From Fasciolopsis buskii (taxonomy: Eukaryota; Platyhelminthes; Trematoda; Plagiorchiida; Fasciolidae): a DNA stretch of 64,000 nucleotides. The DNA is taken from contig LUCM01001900.1 of NCBI GenBank assembly GCA_008360955.1, positions 8,256 to 72,255 on the forward strand. Direction: 5' to 3'. Shown here piece by piece: positions 27,400-41,261 of this stretch (position 1 is the first letter of the stretch; each line of letters starts with the position of its first letter). A model generated the notes under the pieces. It had not been told where the DNA came from and made no database searches. It saw only the letters and a list, made by a program, of their open reading frames with translations. The position numbers and the translations under genes are program-made.

Positions 27400-27428
27400 T
27401 GTGTGTGTGTGTGTGTGTGTGAGTGTGT
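27400..27428. repeat. GT dinucleotide microsatellite
   Basis: A GT run of about 22 bases followed by an imperfect GAGTGTGT extension. Confidence 0.9.
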
Positions 27429-28079
27429 TGGTTTCCCTAGTTAGGATCTACGACTTTAAATGCCTGGTCCAATTCAGTCGCTAGTCCTATCCTTACCGGC
27501 AATCGGGCCTCGGCTAACGGAAGGCTACAAGGTCGAAATGAACTGGCGAATTTCGAAGTCTAAAATCTGCCATAGAAACTGTCCGATCAACATAGTGAAG
27601 CAGAAAGCTGAAATAGGCTAGATCAAAAATTCGTAGCTGACGAGTTAAAATATTAGCATCCTGCAACTACCGTTGTTTATGCCACCCGACGTGGGCTAAA
27701 ACGTTTGCGATCTGCATATCACTTTCAGGCACAAAGGGGTTTCGAAAACAATCTTGAACGACAAATCACATGTATTTTCAAAATTGTTAACGAGTCTTTC
27801 AATCCAATTGGTTTTGTAAACGTTGCTCAAGCGAGAGCTGCTAATCCCATCGAGACAGTCATACTTTTGTCATTTTCTCTCTTGCCCACTGTTGGCAATA
27901 AAAGTCCGAATCAATTGGACTATTAGTGGACGCGCGGGAAACAATGAATTTTCTTGTAAATCCCCCGTTTGATTTCCCTCTTTTTATCACTTTTATTGCT
28001 TCAAACTTGTCTGTTTAGAGTAATAGTCGCTTCCCTGATGGGCTTTTCCTGATCCACTATTTTCAGTTGTATTAGCAAT

Positions 28080-29745
28080 ATGTTCCAGTTTAATTGGCCA
28101 GTACCTCTGACGGGGCGAATTGTTCCATGTAGTTCACGGAAGCCACGTTACCATGGAATCTGACTGATTCACTCTCGTCTGCAACATTGAGCAGAGCAGT
28201 TTATTTGGCTCACCGTCAGAGTGAAGCTTTCATTCATGGATAGCAACCCTCTATCAGTAATGAAGGTCGTCAGAGAGGTTTTTTGAAAAGGCAACTGGGC
28301 CAGATGGGTTGCGTCCTTCATTCCCCAAGGATGTGACGTCGGAGTTTACAAAACTTCTTCCTTTAATCTGGATAAGGGGATAGATTCCTACGGACAGGAC
28401 TGAATCGGTAATTGCACCTACCGATTTACGAGAAAGCTGACGGGTTTTCATGTGAAAATCATAGCGGAAATAGCTTTGTAAGCATCATTTTCGAAATGCT
28501 CCCGGGCATTATTCTTCCCCTATTATCTAGAACCCGCCGAAGGTTTAACCCCGCAAGTTTCGGGCCAGAACGTGTATGTATTGACCAAGTCATCACGCTG
28601 CGACAAATCCCAAAGCATAAGCACCTACCGTAGACCCACAATTTGTTTCCCTCGATCTGAAAGAAGTGTTTGACTCAGTCTGTCTCGTGTCTTTCTATCA
28701 CTGTCTGCCACTGAAGGGTGTGCCAGAGAAATTCGTCTCGCTTATCCAGTTTCTGTATTCGAGCAGTCGAAGCAGATTTCGCACCCTTGACGATGTTTCA
28801 CCCGAGTTCACTAAGATAATTGGTGTTCATTAGGGTTGCCCACCCTTATCACTAAGATGATCATGGAGATTCCCCTATCCTCATGTGGGAATAGTGGCGA
28901 TGATATTTGTTCAGCCGGACAACTCTCTAATGTACGATTTGCGGATTATGTTGCGTTGCTGAGTGAGAACTCAAGTTCCAGATTTCTCCTCGGTTTTGTG
29001 TGTTTGGTATTCGTTTCGCACCTTCGAAGTGTTAAATGTTGTAGGACCGGATTGGCTCGAAACTGAATTTTGCTCTTGTAGGGGAAGAATTGAGTGAAGT
29101 AGATAAGTTCAATTGCTTATTTATTTGTATACCGAATGAAATCTCTTCTTTTATACGGGGAGACTAATGACACTCATGAATTTGGCACACCAATGCCTTG
29201 GATGTGACATCCAGTTATCGATCGAAGGTCAAGTATACACAACAACAGTAAGGTTAATACTGCTATATGGCCCCGGAGCGTGGCCGTTCGGAACAAATGT
29301 GCAAAGATTTCATTTTTTTGAAGATCGTTGTCTTCGTATTATTGGTAGAATTTGCTGGGAGGATTTCGTCATCAACTCCGGAACTAGGCGAGATGTACAG
29401 GGCCTTAGAGTTTAATCTTGATGACGTACTGAGTCTAAGTAGGATAAGGCAATTCGTTTGTTTTGCACATACCCACAGAATGCTTGCCTCGTTGTAGTGT
29501 GTGCTCCAAGGCAGGTGATGGTTGAAGGATGAGTCGACGTGATCAGTCAGTGATGTAGACTAAAGGACGAGAACTCTAACTAGCGATCTATTTCTTGTAG
29601 GCCTTATCAAGGTACCAAGTTGGCATCCACGCGAACCCCCCCAAGTGATAATTGGAGACAGTAAGTGATATGGCTCAGTGCCATAGTGATTGACATTCTT
29701 GTATTTTGGATATTTCCTCTTCTCTATAATTGTTTACCTTATTAT
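28080..29745 (+). mobile_element. RTE-type LINE relic, linker through RT to 3' end
   Basis: The copy starts in the linker upstream of RT (PVPLTGRIVPCSS near 28105). It continues as RT: PIYEKADGFSCENHSGNS at 28418, then DLKEVFDSV and KGVPEKFVSLIQFLYS near 28655-28760. The catalytic box is changed to VRFADYVALLSEN (28934-28972), with the second Asp of the usual ADD lost. The C-terminal part follows (LSIEGQVYTTTVRLILLYG at 29215-29271; FEDRCLRIIGRICWEDF near 29320), and it ends with WLETVSDMAQ... near 29650-29700. Several frameshifts and stops are present. It is nearly full length for the RT half and is the best reference copy in the window. Confidence 0.8.
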
Positions 29746-32700
29746 TTTACAGTCTTTTACAACTACCTTTTCCGTTTTTTTCTTGTGAGTAGTTGGTGGT
29801 GTGTGGTGTCAACCAAAACTGGTGCACGTTAGTATGAGGTTAATGGATGTAAACTACCTCCAAGCAGTTAAATGAAGGCGATGGTTTTTGGGTTTTCCGA
29901 TTTCATTTGTTTCCTTTGAATCGTTTCATGAATGTTGCGTCATGATAAATCCTAAAAAGCCAATGAACAATGATTTGTTTGAAGTTAGTCCACGTTAGGT
30001 GCACAGTTTGTGATCACTCATATGACTATGTTGTTTTAGGGGAACAAAACTGATGGAGACTGAGGGAAGTCAAATCGCGAACGGATGCAGACTTAGAGAT
30101 ACCGAAAAAAGCTAAATGTACTTTGTTCACGACAGATTTCGACTAAATCCCTCAATGCTGTTGGCAAGCGCCGTTGCGAATAAGTTGAAGTTTTTACTGG
30201 GGCTTCGTATTTTGAATCCAATAAATTTTCAAGTCACTGTAGGGGGCTGTGTAGGCACTGCATAAATTTGTCATTGTTACGAAATGCAGAAATATATATT
30301 CATTCGGTCCCAAGTCTGATGCAGACCTTAATGCTGAAGTTCACCTATCGCGTTCAAGATTTCGTTTCATGTTACCGCTATCTACTAATGGCGTTTGGTT
30401 CAATAGACAAAGGTGGCGCACCGAAATTCAGCAAAATAATCTTGCTTAGTGAATTCATCCATCGAATTTTCGTCATTCCACACATTTTCTGGTGTACGAT
30501 CCGTCAGGGAATAGAGAAGATAATGGTGCCATTGGTACGATGAGTTTAGAAGTAACCGGTATGGTCTGGTCTTAACCAGCCGTTTTAATTCTCTCAGGGA
30601 TTAGTCGCCTCCACTATCCCTCATCAGCCTGTATTTCGCGATATTTGTTGTAGGAGTGCGGTTCCGTGTATGACCCACAAACTACATCTAGTCAAAGTGC
30701 ACGTTTTGTTTGTAAGTTCCATGTTCAGGGGTCATGCCAGAATTGCTTGCCAAGTGTGAGTATTAATAGCGGAAAGTGTCAAACTCATGGGTTTCATACT
30801 TCGGAAAATGTTTCCACCAGTCTATTGAGTTACCGGTTTCTGTTGGTCTATGTTTCTGTTGATGTACCTTACTTCCACGAAAGTGTTTCAGATTACGTGG
30901 TATCTTCGGGAACCATTCACCGTATATTCCGATGTGTTCTGACAAGTTGTTCAACAACAGTAATAAGAAATTTCACTACACCAGACATGCCTTTTTGCTG
31001 TCAAACGTCGTCCTGTGTGACCCGGCAGTTCTTCCGGATTGTTGACAAATTGTCTCGCCAAATGACCCGCCAGATTGTAACCGTAAAATCGCGAGCAGCA
31101 CTATCACAACGGCTTTTGTGCACCATGTGTTCCGTCTGAGACTTGGAACGAATCCTGTGACCCCTGGCATTCATCGCTGACTCAGCTGTGTAGGAGGATT
31201 GTTTTGACATGTACGGCCAACTTTCACGTTTTCAAAATAGATCAATTCATGTGCATTGTTTCTTTCTAACTCGGATATGACCTATCCTGAATACAAACCC
31301 GAACAATGCATGGTGATACTCTGAGGGAAATTCTTCATACGTTGACGTATTCAACGACGTTTTACGCCGTAATCATACATCGCGACTTCCACTATTTTGG
31401 TTGAGATATTCGTGCAGTATTTGCTGACTATTATTAATGAATCTCTGGAATTTAAATAAATCAAAGAATACCAGCTGGTGATCTCCGACGATTAATCTCC
31501 TGTGGGGACTGTTCAGGGGACTTTTTCAACGATTTGGAGGGACTGGTTGTAAAATAGATCGATTTGATCGGCCAGTGACATGACAGAAACTATGAAACCT
31601 TCAACTGGCATGTTTATTTTGCTTGATCTCTATTTTATTACCTACTTGTCTTTCGCTTTCCTGCGAAAAGTGCTGTGGAATACCAATCAAAATTGGAACA
31701 CATCCATGTAAAGTTAATTATTATTAGAACTGAACTGCACCAAAAAATTACTGAGCTTAAACGCGTTAAATAAAGGTCTATTCCCAGATGTTTTTTTTTA
31801 TTTCGGCTTAAGGTCAAGGTAACTGCCTTCCTCCATGGCTGCATGAAATCTGTCGTTCTTTAATAGATTAAACACTGTCTCCCAGTGGAAGTGAAATACC
31901 ATCGTCCTACTCATAAACTCCTTTTCTTCTGTTACATGGAATTTGCCCATATTTCTCATCACGATCCGATTTTCGTCCGGCATCTTCCATCCTTTATTGC
32001 AGTTTCAGTCAGCAGTACTACAGTCCAGGACATTCGCATGGTCATGAATCGTCCAACCCCATCCGCAGTTCAATGTCGTTGTTTCCTTCTAAGTTTTCTT
32101 TATTTTTCTCAACTGCACACTTGTCATAATTTTCACGGGTATCATAAATCTCGTTTCTTTATCGTCGATTTCACCCTGCCGTTTTGATCTATCCTGTTTA
32201 CTATCGGCCTGGCGGGTCACTACTGAATCGAAGATTGTAGAGGTGTGTCTATACTTGTGCGCGCTGTTTTCGTCAACTTGTACATGTACTTTTTATGGTC
32301 ATGAAATGAGTGTGGCCGAATTTCTTCGTTCCCATATTAGCACCAGGTAGGAGTATCATCAGACGCATCAATAGACCCATTCGTTTAGCGGTAGGAGGGA
32401 AACGAGATAGTGCTGAAATGAACATAGTAAAGTAGAACATTCCTTGAGTTTCTCAAAAAAACCTTTTGCTTCATACGAGTTTGTTATTTCCTTTCATGTT
32501 CACTATGATTTTTTTAAAATTGTAGTTTTGCCTTTCTGATGAGTCATTTACACTCATTTAAAGTCAGGAAAATCATTTTCTTTTGATCAGCTGATTGTCT
32601 ACACAGTATCTCACGCTTAAAATCCGATTCACCTGACCACAGTAGTTTTTGAATCCCAGCTTTAAAAGTCGTTTTACTAATGATTCAGTTAGATTGCGGA

Positions 32701-35700
32701 GCATTTTACGGGGCTACACTCAGCTGTTTTCCCTTGTTTTCACCCCGCGTTGGTCTGCCCTCTCACACAATTTCGTATAAATATAGGCCTTTTTTATTTA
32801 CGTCTCCTTTTTACACTATGAAAAATCCGGTTATATTGTTCATGGCCTTGATAGACGCATGCTGTCTAACCTCATGTGATAGACGCGTTCGTGTTAGCTT
32901 CCCCTTCCTCTTCCCCCCCCAGTGTCTTCAAATCAGTCCATGGGAAAAGGAAATTTCCCGCATTGTTAGTCATGCTTCTCCGTCTGCCTGTCTTTTCTGT
33001 GCACGTCTTGATGAGTCATTTGTCCTATCTCAGTCTTTTCAACACTTCATCATATCCAATTTCCCTTGCATATTCATGTGTTCATGTCTATCCGCAGGAC
33101 TGTCAGTCAGCCTCATCCGAACGTAAGTTGGAGTGACCAAACGACTGTGGACTTCGCCCAGGTGTGTGGCCAGGGTTGTGCGAACCAGGTGTAATGAGCT
33201 TACGCATTAAGACGGTTTTCATTCATCGGCACACTCACCACCGATCGATTTCTCTGTAGACGAATCGTGTGTGTTTATTATATCTCTCGTACTGCTGCCA
33301 TTCAAGCTTCGGTACAGAGGCCAATCTGAGCCCCAGCTTTCGAAAAGCAATCCTACTCTATGCTGAAATGAAACTGAGCATCACGTTGTGCTCTTAATAA
33401 AATGCAAAATTCACACCCTTGGTATGGCACAGTTGTAAGAATCAACGGACATAGTTGTGCTTTTCTGTCCCCATAATTCGTAATCAATCCTCCCGACAAG
33501 CCTGTAACGTGTGGCTGCCCCTCCTAGTGAGTTGCCACCACATGATGTATGATCTTACTGCTGATTTCAAGAAGAATTGCGGAAGTTTTGTTTTTTACTA
33601 AGCGTTTTTCGACATCACCCGTGTCGTTTAAAATTGGTTAGGCCATCTCACGGCTGACTTTCTGGCCGTTTCGTGACATCTTCTAATAGAGTTTATGCCT
33701 CCGGTCCGTTTGTTGACTCTTATTATTAACATCAACGTTGGTGATAAGGGAACAAAAAAATTGAACTTTTCTTTTTTATGGAATCATGTTTCCGCCGTGA
33801 AGCTATGTAAATGTATACGTAGAAATTGTAAGTAATATCTGAGTGACTGAACAAAATTTGCTCGGGAGTACACGACCGGTTTGGTGGCTATTATCGCTCG
33901 TCAGGTATGCGTACCCGGCACTCTCTTGTCCAAAATAATAAAATGTGTCACTTGAGTTGTTTCCACGCGAATTTATTCAGGCTATTTTGGTCTATTGATA
34001 CACTGTATTCATTTGATCACAGAGAATTATGCTCTCGTTTGTTTACCTCCAGCAGTAGGTAATAATCTATTGACGACGGGAGTGACTTTTAATTTGATCA
34101 GTAGCCTAAATCCAAATTTGGACACGCAATGGTATCGACAACCGTTATTGGTCGGTGGGCTCAAAGACTAGCATTCTGTTCTTGTTCTCGCCACAAGAGA
34201 GAAGAAATGAACACATCAGTTTGAAACGATGAGTTGGGATTCCACTGTTTGTAAGGTCTCATTCACCGGTTCGAAAATTTATTTCAAACCAGATCGGTAG
34301 CTTGGCCAAGTCCCAGTTGTTCCAGTTGCCTCTGCTCAACCAATAACGGTACCTTATTCCAGTGGACACTTTGTCCATTCTTTGATGTGATCCATAAAAC
34401 TACATTTCATCCTCAGCTGCGTGATTTTTCTTTATCTCTGATTTCGATCCCCCAGTACTTGACCATAGATAAATTATCGTAGTCTCTCTCTGTTAGAATC
34501 CACCGTTTGTTAGTGAAACAAGACCTTTTCAGTATACTTTGTTTTCGGAGGTTCTCTTAGGACAAAATAGTAGGTTGTCCTGTCATCATTAGAACAGCTT
34601 GGACGAATCGACGGCGTGAATGTTTCCCACAACCCGTATGCAGACCAATGTTGGTGAGAGTGTTCTGATGAAACTTGCGCTTTCTTTTGGTTCTTCACAA
34701 AAGTAGATTCAAACTCAAGTTTTCTACGATTATTCATACTAATCCGTACATATCTGGGAACACATTTTCCCTGTGGTTAGCCGAAATTGCGATGTTGGAC
34801 TTCTCGAACGAATGAGAATGTTCGTCGCCAAATTTACTCGTGTTCAAGTTCTGTGTGGTGTTTCATGTGGCTCCCAAAAATTCCTCTTTGTGTTCTGTGC
34901 CACCCTGATCTTTTAACGGCTCGTAAACCTTTTTCATTCGTAATAGGTTACAGTCACTTTAAAGTCTGATCGATGCTATTCCGTACTAATAACAGACGAC
35001 ATGACCGCTCTCCGTTGCGAAATTCCTTGGTTTGTGTAAACGTCATAAATCGTCTCTGGCATGGGGAACCCCGTAGGATTACCAAGCAATGTTTAGCGGT
35101 GATTGGATGACGGCAGTCAGTGTTTAACATCTCCGCGGCACTGAACAAAGTCCGAGAAAGTATTTCGTTGATCTGGGGATCAATAATTTTTGACTTGTTT
35201 TCGTTTTCCACTGCTGCTTTCCTGATTCAGTCGATATGCCCAGTGAAAATGGCAATCATCTGCCTCATGTACACTTCTTGTGGCTCATTCCTGCTCTTAT
35301 TGGTATTGTTCCTTTGACGCTTTCATGAAATCTTCAGTTTGAGCTGATCTCAACTAATTTATATTAGTTTGCTTCATCGATAATTGTTTACTCTCATTTT
35401 CTTATAAGCCGCGTTGAGTTTGGTTCAAGTTAATGGCATTTTCGTCACTTTTCCTATTGATCAGTGTAAGTAAGAGTATCGCTTATGTGGCTACAGTTGA
35501 CCACCATTCTGGGTCTACTAGTCACCTCAACACAAACGCTCAGAGCCATGACGTTTTAATTTTTTTGGTATATGCGCAATCCGTGACTAAACCTCTTTTG
35601 TCCTGGTTTCTTTCGTTGCCATTGCACCTGTATTTGGGACGTGTGAACGGACGTCGCTAATAAATCCCGTTTTTTCACTTGTTGTTTGGCACATGCCGAA

Positions 35701-35866
35701 TGTCGGAGACTGATTCGTTACTCGTTTTCGAAATTTTAGGTCACTAACCGATTGTATGGTCGAGTGAGCTTTAGACAAGCAAAACTATAAGCACACCGGG
35801 GATGGAGGGAGGAACGGTTCGCGTACTCTCATGTGGCTCATTTCTGTTCCTTTGTTGTTAGTGTAC

Positions 35867-36199
35867 TTATATTGTGAAGCACGAAATTAATTGTTCGATA
35901 CGTGGACGCACAGAGACATGTTGGACTCGCAATTCTGCACATGCTTTGTTCACTTGCTCGTAATTTGACACGATTTTTCTCGTTTTTGTAATCGAATAAA
36001 ACTGGTTTTTTTGTATTTCTTTTTTTATATCTGAGTCAGAAAGGCGCAGTTCTGTCATACATAAACCACGTTTCCTAAGAAAACCGGTAGAATCTACGGT
36101 ATCGACTTCTTTCATATTGCATTCCACAGATGTATGTTGGTCTTTTTGCTCTTTTTCTTTACCATCGTTTTTCCTAGCTCGGGCAAATTCCAACACATC
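35867..36199 (-). other. Candidate antisense exon, unknown product
   Basis: A minus-strand open frame of 110 codons ending in TAA. It begins right after ctttttttacgtag-like sequence that could be a splice acceptor (AG at 36201-36200). There is no upstream in-frame ATG, so it could only be an internal or last exon. The product is charged and hydrophilic (ARARKNDGKEKEQKDQ near the start; YEQVNKACAELRVQ further on) and could form helices. I recognise no family. It lies in a Robo intron on the opposite strand, so if real it belongs to a nested gene. Chance openness is a serious alternative. Confidence 0.25.
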
Positions 36200-36348
36200 C
36201 TACGTAAAAAAGACGCAGTAAGGATGCAAACGTATGCTTCATTATATATTGTTCTGGAATAAAAATATTAATAAAGCGTTCCTGGGGCATAGTATTACTT
36301 GATTGGCTGGCATCTTTATGGATTTGCAATTATCTGTTGTTGTCCCAG

Positions 36349-36506
36349 ACCAGCCAAAACCGCCGTTTCACCTATTTTTGGCGAAGAATAAAGGTATCCA
36401 TGTAGCTACATCATTATTTCAGTCGATCGATTTTTGTCCAGAACTTTGCCCTGACGACAGTGCAACTGATGGTAGTTATGCGGTTCTCAGCACTCCCTAT
36501 CCTCTC
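36349..36506 (+). other. Candidate alternative or nested exon
   Basis: Open frame of 52 codons between an acceptor (tgttgttgtcccag, ending at 36348) and a strong donor (CTC|GTAAGT at 36507). Entry phase is 1, the phase of the 20435 Robo donor, so it could be spliced after that exon. The exit phase is 0, which does not match the 39920 acceptor. If used it would shift frame downstream, or act as an alternative end because the frame stops at 36522-36524. An internal weaker donor (gatg|gtagtt) would restore phase 1. The residues (FHLFLAKNKGIHVATS, CPELCPDDSA) match no family I know. Confidence 0.3.
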
Positions 36507-36839
36507 GTAAGTTCAAATATTTGAATTTCTCCACTCCTACCGACTGATTTTGGTTGCAGATAACAGCAGTTCTCTGTCATCGTTTAATTCGGCAACATGT
36601 TTGACCTAATTTATTCCTCAGTCTCAAACCTTGGCATCGGTTTACCTTAAATGAAATCGTTGAGGCAAACAAATGAATATACTGCTCACGTTGCATTCAT
36701 TCTGAAAAGTTGAATAAAAACTTGAAGGGACTAATGTAAAGTAAGTCGTAGATGGTAATATAACTGGGAAGCCGGTTTCTGAACTGTTCCACGGATCCAC
36801 GTTGAACTAAAAAACATGCTTCGACGATTTCGCGCTTGT

Positions 36840-37050
36840 CTCTGATGAACGATAGCCAAGTGGGTTAAACATCTGTTAGTTCAATGGCCAGAGGTAGGAC
36901 TCACATATCGGCCGGTCACTTTGATGACTGACGGCAACTGTCTGTCGTCGGACTCGTCACCACACCTGGCCTTTACGCTTCTATGTTAAGTTTTCACGGT
37001 CAGCATTGTCTTTTCCCTCTCCCTCTCTAAGGTGGGCCTTAGAAGGGGGA
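36840..37050 (+). mobile_element. SINE copy 6 with A box
   Basis: The head carries TAGCCAAGTGG at 36853-36863, a very good tRNA A box. A degraded B box (ggtaggactc) follows about 40 bp later. The ggtcactttgatgactgac and gacggcaactgtctgtcg blocks match the family body, and the tail aligns less well to about 37050. Confidence 0.7.
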
Positions 37051-39919
37051 GGGGAACGGAATCTCCTGTTACATCAAATATATAGTAAATAAAAATGGAC
37101 GGTTAAGGAGGAAACTTGTTTTTTGACAGGCACATCAAGGTCAAGCATGACTGTGTTGTTTACTAAGGTGGTTTCATGTTACGCCTACGCTTTTAATGAC
37201 CGTTCTGAAACCAGAGGGAAATAAAATTTAAAAAGGTAGAAAGTTACACGTTTGCCAAGTGCTGGCAAGTTGAGGTTGAAAATGGAGCAACTATTCTGGC
37301 GATTACACAACACAAAATAACGAATTTTCTGTTTCATTGGAGCTAGGACCTGTTTAAAGTGGTGCAAATGTAACTCGCAATAAAGGCTTATGGCTTCGAG
37401 AGCCGTTATTTTAATTGGGTTTTGGGGTTCGGGAATTAGGTTCTGGAGGGCTTTATTCATAATTCGAGGACGCACACAGTTCAAGCGCCTAATTGAATGG
37501 CTGTCGATTTCAACAGCCTCGTACGCTAGCTGACCGATTCAACAAATCGTCGCATGCCAGTTTACCGCTCCATGCCTTACTTACGGTCGGTCGCTGCGTG
37601 TGCGTTTGTGTGAAATAAGGAATAGTGTCCTTTGCGTTCGTTTTCTTTACTTAGGCCTGTGTTAGAAGCATCCGGCCAATCTTGGTAACACGACTACGGT
37701 TTCCGACATACCGGCTTTTATCAGGCCTGTTCTCTGCTGAAGAAGCATGCTGGCAAATAGTTCAATTTCACAGCGCACTGATTTGTGCGCGTCACGTCTG
37801 TTCACACTGCAATCTTACACGTGTGCGGAAGGACCGTGGAACATAATGCATGCAAACACATCCAGTACCTCGAAGAGTTCAACGTAGGATAGGGTCACAT
37901 ACGGCGGATGAGACCTAGACGGTAAACAGCAAAGAGCTCTTAGTTTGCAAGCATGCATCTGTCCCGCTCCACCCGCATGCCAAGACGGGCTGCGGCTAGT
38001 CAGCAGCACAGAACGAAAGATGTGGACAAATTGTGCGCAAACATCGGGCGCTAGCTGACAAACGGCTGGCGGTCACGTAACTCTGCTCCAGTTCTCGTGC
38101 ATGATAAACGAGCCGTCGAAGCCAGCATTAGATCAGCAGGATTAAAACGGGTCGAATGCACAAATAGGATCATACGACAAAAACAACTGACAAATCGTCA
38201 TACATAAAACGTTATTGTTTGGGAAGGAATTCATTGTTGGGTGAAGTAAGAGTTGGTACACATCATAGATGCCATCAAGTGTGTGAAACTGCTCTGCGAA
38301 TGTTTGTGTTTGTTCACATAAATCAGGGCGGTGTTTTTGCGAAATAGCAGAGAAATTGGTCATTGCTGTGCGATTTCCCGGAGTCATTAATATTTAAATG
38401 AACAGTCGAACCGCGAAAAATTAGATTCAGCGTAATAGCCAGCGAGTTGGCGCAGAACTGAAACAAATCAATGGGTTTGCAAACGTAAAAAGTCGTCCAA
38501 TGTTCCATTAGAAGTTTACATTAGTTTCCGTATGAGTGGCTGATTAGCCCATATGAATTTAGGAAATTGTGGCTGAACTCGCTCACTTACGCTAAACACC
38601 ACGGCTGTTTCAGATACGCTTACATATCAGTCGTTGAGCGGCGAATTTTGTTTCGAATGAAATATCGCAAATGTTCCAAATGATCACAATCCAAATAATT
38701 CTTTGAAAATATAAAGATTAAAAATTCCAAATGTACAATTAATGGAGGTTGAGATTCGGAAGCTGTTTTCTTGCCCAAAAACGTTTTATTCTACGAATGA
38801 GAGAATTCGTTAGGCAAGTCGCAGTTCGCTTAGTTTATTTTTACTATCCACGGGATTTGCTGTCTCTGTGGTGAAGAGGTGCCGAGGTCGGACCTAGCGG
38901 AGAGCCGGCACACACTCTGTGCAAACGCTTTTTTGCTCAACAATGCGCTGAACTACAGTTTCCCGGTACTGTCTCATCGCCAACACACGAAATGGTTTGC
39001 GGTATCTACACTCTGTGTAATACCACTTTGGAAGTTTATGGTGTATGCGTAAGGGATTCTAGTTTCGAATCAACAACCATTATCTTCGAACGTGCATATA
39101 TGTTTTCGGCCTTGTCCTAATGGTTTATCATTGACATATTCATTTTGCATGTAATAACTAGTTCGGACTTATCCCATTCTCGATTGACCTAATTCAACAA
39201 GAAGAACAGATCACTTCGTTATTTCACCCTGTTCATCAACTATTAAAAAACGAGTTCAATGAGTATGGAAATTTCACGCCGTTACTAAAATCACGTTCTA
39301 TTATGATTCATATAGATTCTTGAGTCGTCTTATCCCTGAATACTTGATGGAAAGAAGCCATTATTTCAATGGAACATCATTTTATTCGCTGGATTTGGAC
39401 TGAACAACGTTTAGAGTGCGAAAAAGCGACGCACGATGTGATGTGTTGCATGTAGTCGACAAAACTAATCAACCATGTTGTCTATAGATGATTAAGTTGG
39501 TCAACATTCCGGCGATTGCAAATCCGTACTGTTGCTCGCGGTAACAAAAGCATTGACCGAATGTACTCTGCCGTTCCTGCTTTTCGCAGTTTGGCACAAA
39601 ACGCTTTTCTCTATCTAGGTTGAGTAGTAAGGGGTTTCATTCATTTGAGAACTTCCTTGTTCTAGCGGCGTTCAGCTGATCGTTAGAAGCCGTGGCGACG
39701 GTATCCACTTGTATCCCTGCTGCTTTGTTTAGTCGGCATTAATGTTCATTTACTGAATCTCGACTAATGACTGTTCTTCATGCTATATTATCTCCCCCTC
39801 GTGTTTAATTCACAGTAGGTGTATGATTTTATTCGTTTCACGACACTGGAATGAAATCAACTCGGTCGGTTTCTACGCACGGTACTCATATCCTCTCAAC
39901 CGATATCTCCTTTTTTCAG

Positions 39920-40322
39920 GTTCTTCTTCGCCATATTACGCATCAGGTGGAATATACGCACAAACAGAAACAAACGTTTCATTAACACCATACGATCAAA
40001 CCAACCATATTTCACACCCTTCGTTTAACACTCGACCAAACAATTATCCGCGCATCGTAGATAGTGGTTGTGGAACGTCAGGAATGAGGCAGAGCTACCA
40101 AATCCATTCTTATGGACTTGCACCGACTGGGTCTGAACGATTACAACAACCATTCAACCATCGTGCATATCGATCGCATTCGTCCGGGCTAAGAAGTGGC
40201 GAGGGCAGTAGCAGTGGTCGTTCCACCACCAGCGGTTTGGGCAGTGGAAGCACCAAATTCGCCAACGGTGGTGGTGTTGCTGGCGGCGCTGGAACTCATT
40301 TGCCTGATTCATCCGTTTCTAG
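39920..40322 (+). CDS. robo: Roundabout-like receptor, cytoplasmic Ser/Gly-rich exon
   Basis: This is an internal exon of 403 nt. A strong acceptor (ATCTCCTTTTTTCAG, ending at 39919) is in phase 1, matching the 20435 donor: the split codon a|gt gives Ser. The donor AG|GTAAGAGT at 40323 is in phase 2. The first half is polar and tyrosine-containing (SSSPYYASGGIYAQTET). The second half (nt ~40190-40300) is low-complexity Ser/Gly/Arg, as expected for a disordered signalling tail. No catalytic domain is visible. Membership of the same gene rests on phase match on both sides, strand, order, and similar composition. The frame upstream of the acceptor is also open, so the exact 5' border is inferred from the strong polypyrimidine tract and the phase match. 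Confidence 0.8.
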
Positions 40323-41234
40323 GTAAGAGTTGATCGGTACTCACCTGCTCTTCTCTTTCGCCCGTGTTTATTCTGGCCCCATTTGCGAATTTATCTTTCT
40401 GTCGACCACAAACAACGGTTTAGTTTTCAAAACGATCGATTATTCTATGCTGGTCCATTCACTGCAATAGTATTGTGTTCGGTTAACTGATTCGTTTTAT
40501 TTCACTTTACTGCGCTCGCCGGAGGCGCTTGCATATGTACACTATAAATCGAAAGTTTTTTGGGCAAAATCAGTCAATGCATCTTTCGTTCGATGGCTTT
40601 CTGTTCCGTCCTTTTAACCAATTTTCCTACCTATGCCCTGGTTGTAATCCTTTTTCCTTCATTTTTTTTGCTTTGGCCTCGCGGTTGATTTCAAGTTGTT
40701 CACTAGCCTGGTAATCGGGCGAACTTCATTCGTATGTTCTAGATAGTGGGACGATTTCGTCGATCAAACAAGGTGCCCCGTTTTTCATATAATGACTTCA
40801 TTTTTGTCCGTGATAGAATTAAGCTTTCCAGAACAGCAGGTACATTTCGATGGATCATGCTAAATCAGTTGTCTGTGTGGTGGGAACTTTCACTTTGTTT
40901 TTACTAACTGACTTTTATAATGTTCACGCACGGACTGGAACGACGTCAGTTGTGTCCTAGATCTAGCTTTTCATGATAGAATGTCGGTCATTGCGTCCAT
41001 ACCGCGAACGCGATTCGTCTCGTCATGTCATAGCATAAAAATCAGAATTCTCGACACAAAAAATGATCTATGCGCAAGCGTTTTCACGTGCGGACATGCT
41101 TCCATCCTGTAAAAAGTGTTCCGCGATACAATTGGTGTGCATAACGTTTGTTTGCGATAGAAACCTGATAAGGGCAGTCTTAAGACGACTTATTCTACAG
41201 CACATTTGACAGGATATTGTGTTTAGCCGTTTCG

Positions 41235-41261
41235 ATCATCATCATCAGCAGCAGCAGCAGC
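41235..41261. repeat. ATC/AGC trinucleotide repeat
   Basis: Four ATC units followed by five AGC units, intronic. Confidence 0.8.

Larger units (their letters stand above)
20436..39919 (+). other. Robo intron, 19.5 kb
   Basis: Bounded by GTAAGA at 20436 and the acceptor ending at 39919. It holds the AT tract 20785-20862, the GT run 27400-27428, a LINE relic at 28080-29745, a SINE at 36840-37050, and exon-like open stretches at 35867-36199 (-) and 36349-36506 (+). I recognise nothing in 20870-27390, 29750-35860 or 37060-39910. Confidence 0.75.

Noticed and set aside
30666..31139. 157-codon plus-strand open frame in a Robo intron
   Set aside because: No recognisable motif and no convincing splice borders in a fitting phase; the opposite strand is also partly open. 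Treated as chance.
32680..33126. 148-codon plus-strand open frame, with a second frame open over part of it
   Set aside because: Pyrimidine-rich DNA lacks stops in several frames; composition (Ser/Phe/Cys/Leu) reflects base bias and no family fits.
37815..38110. Slightly GC-richer patch with a 64-codon minus frame
   Set aside because: Not long enough for a CpG island call and no product recognised.
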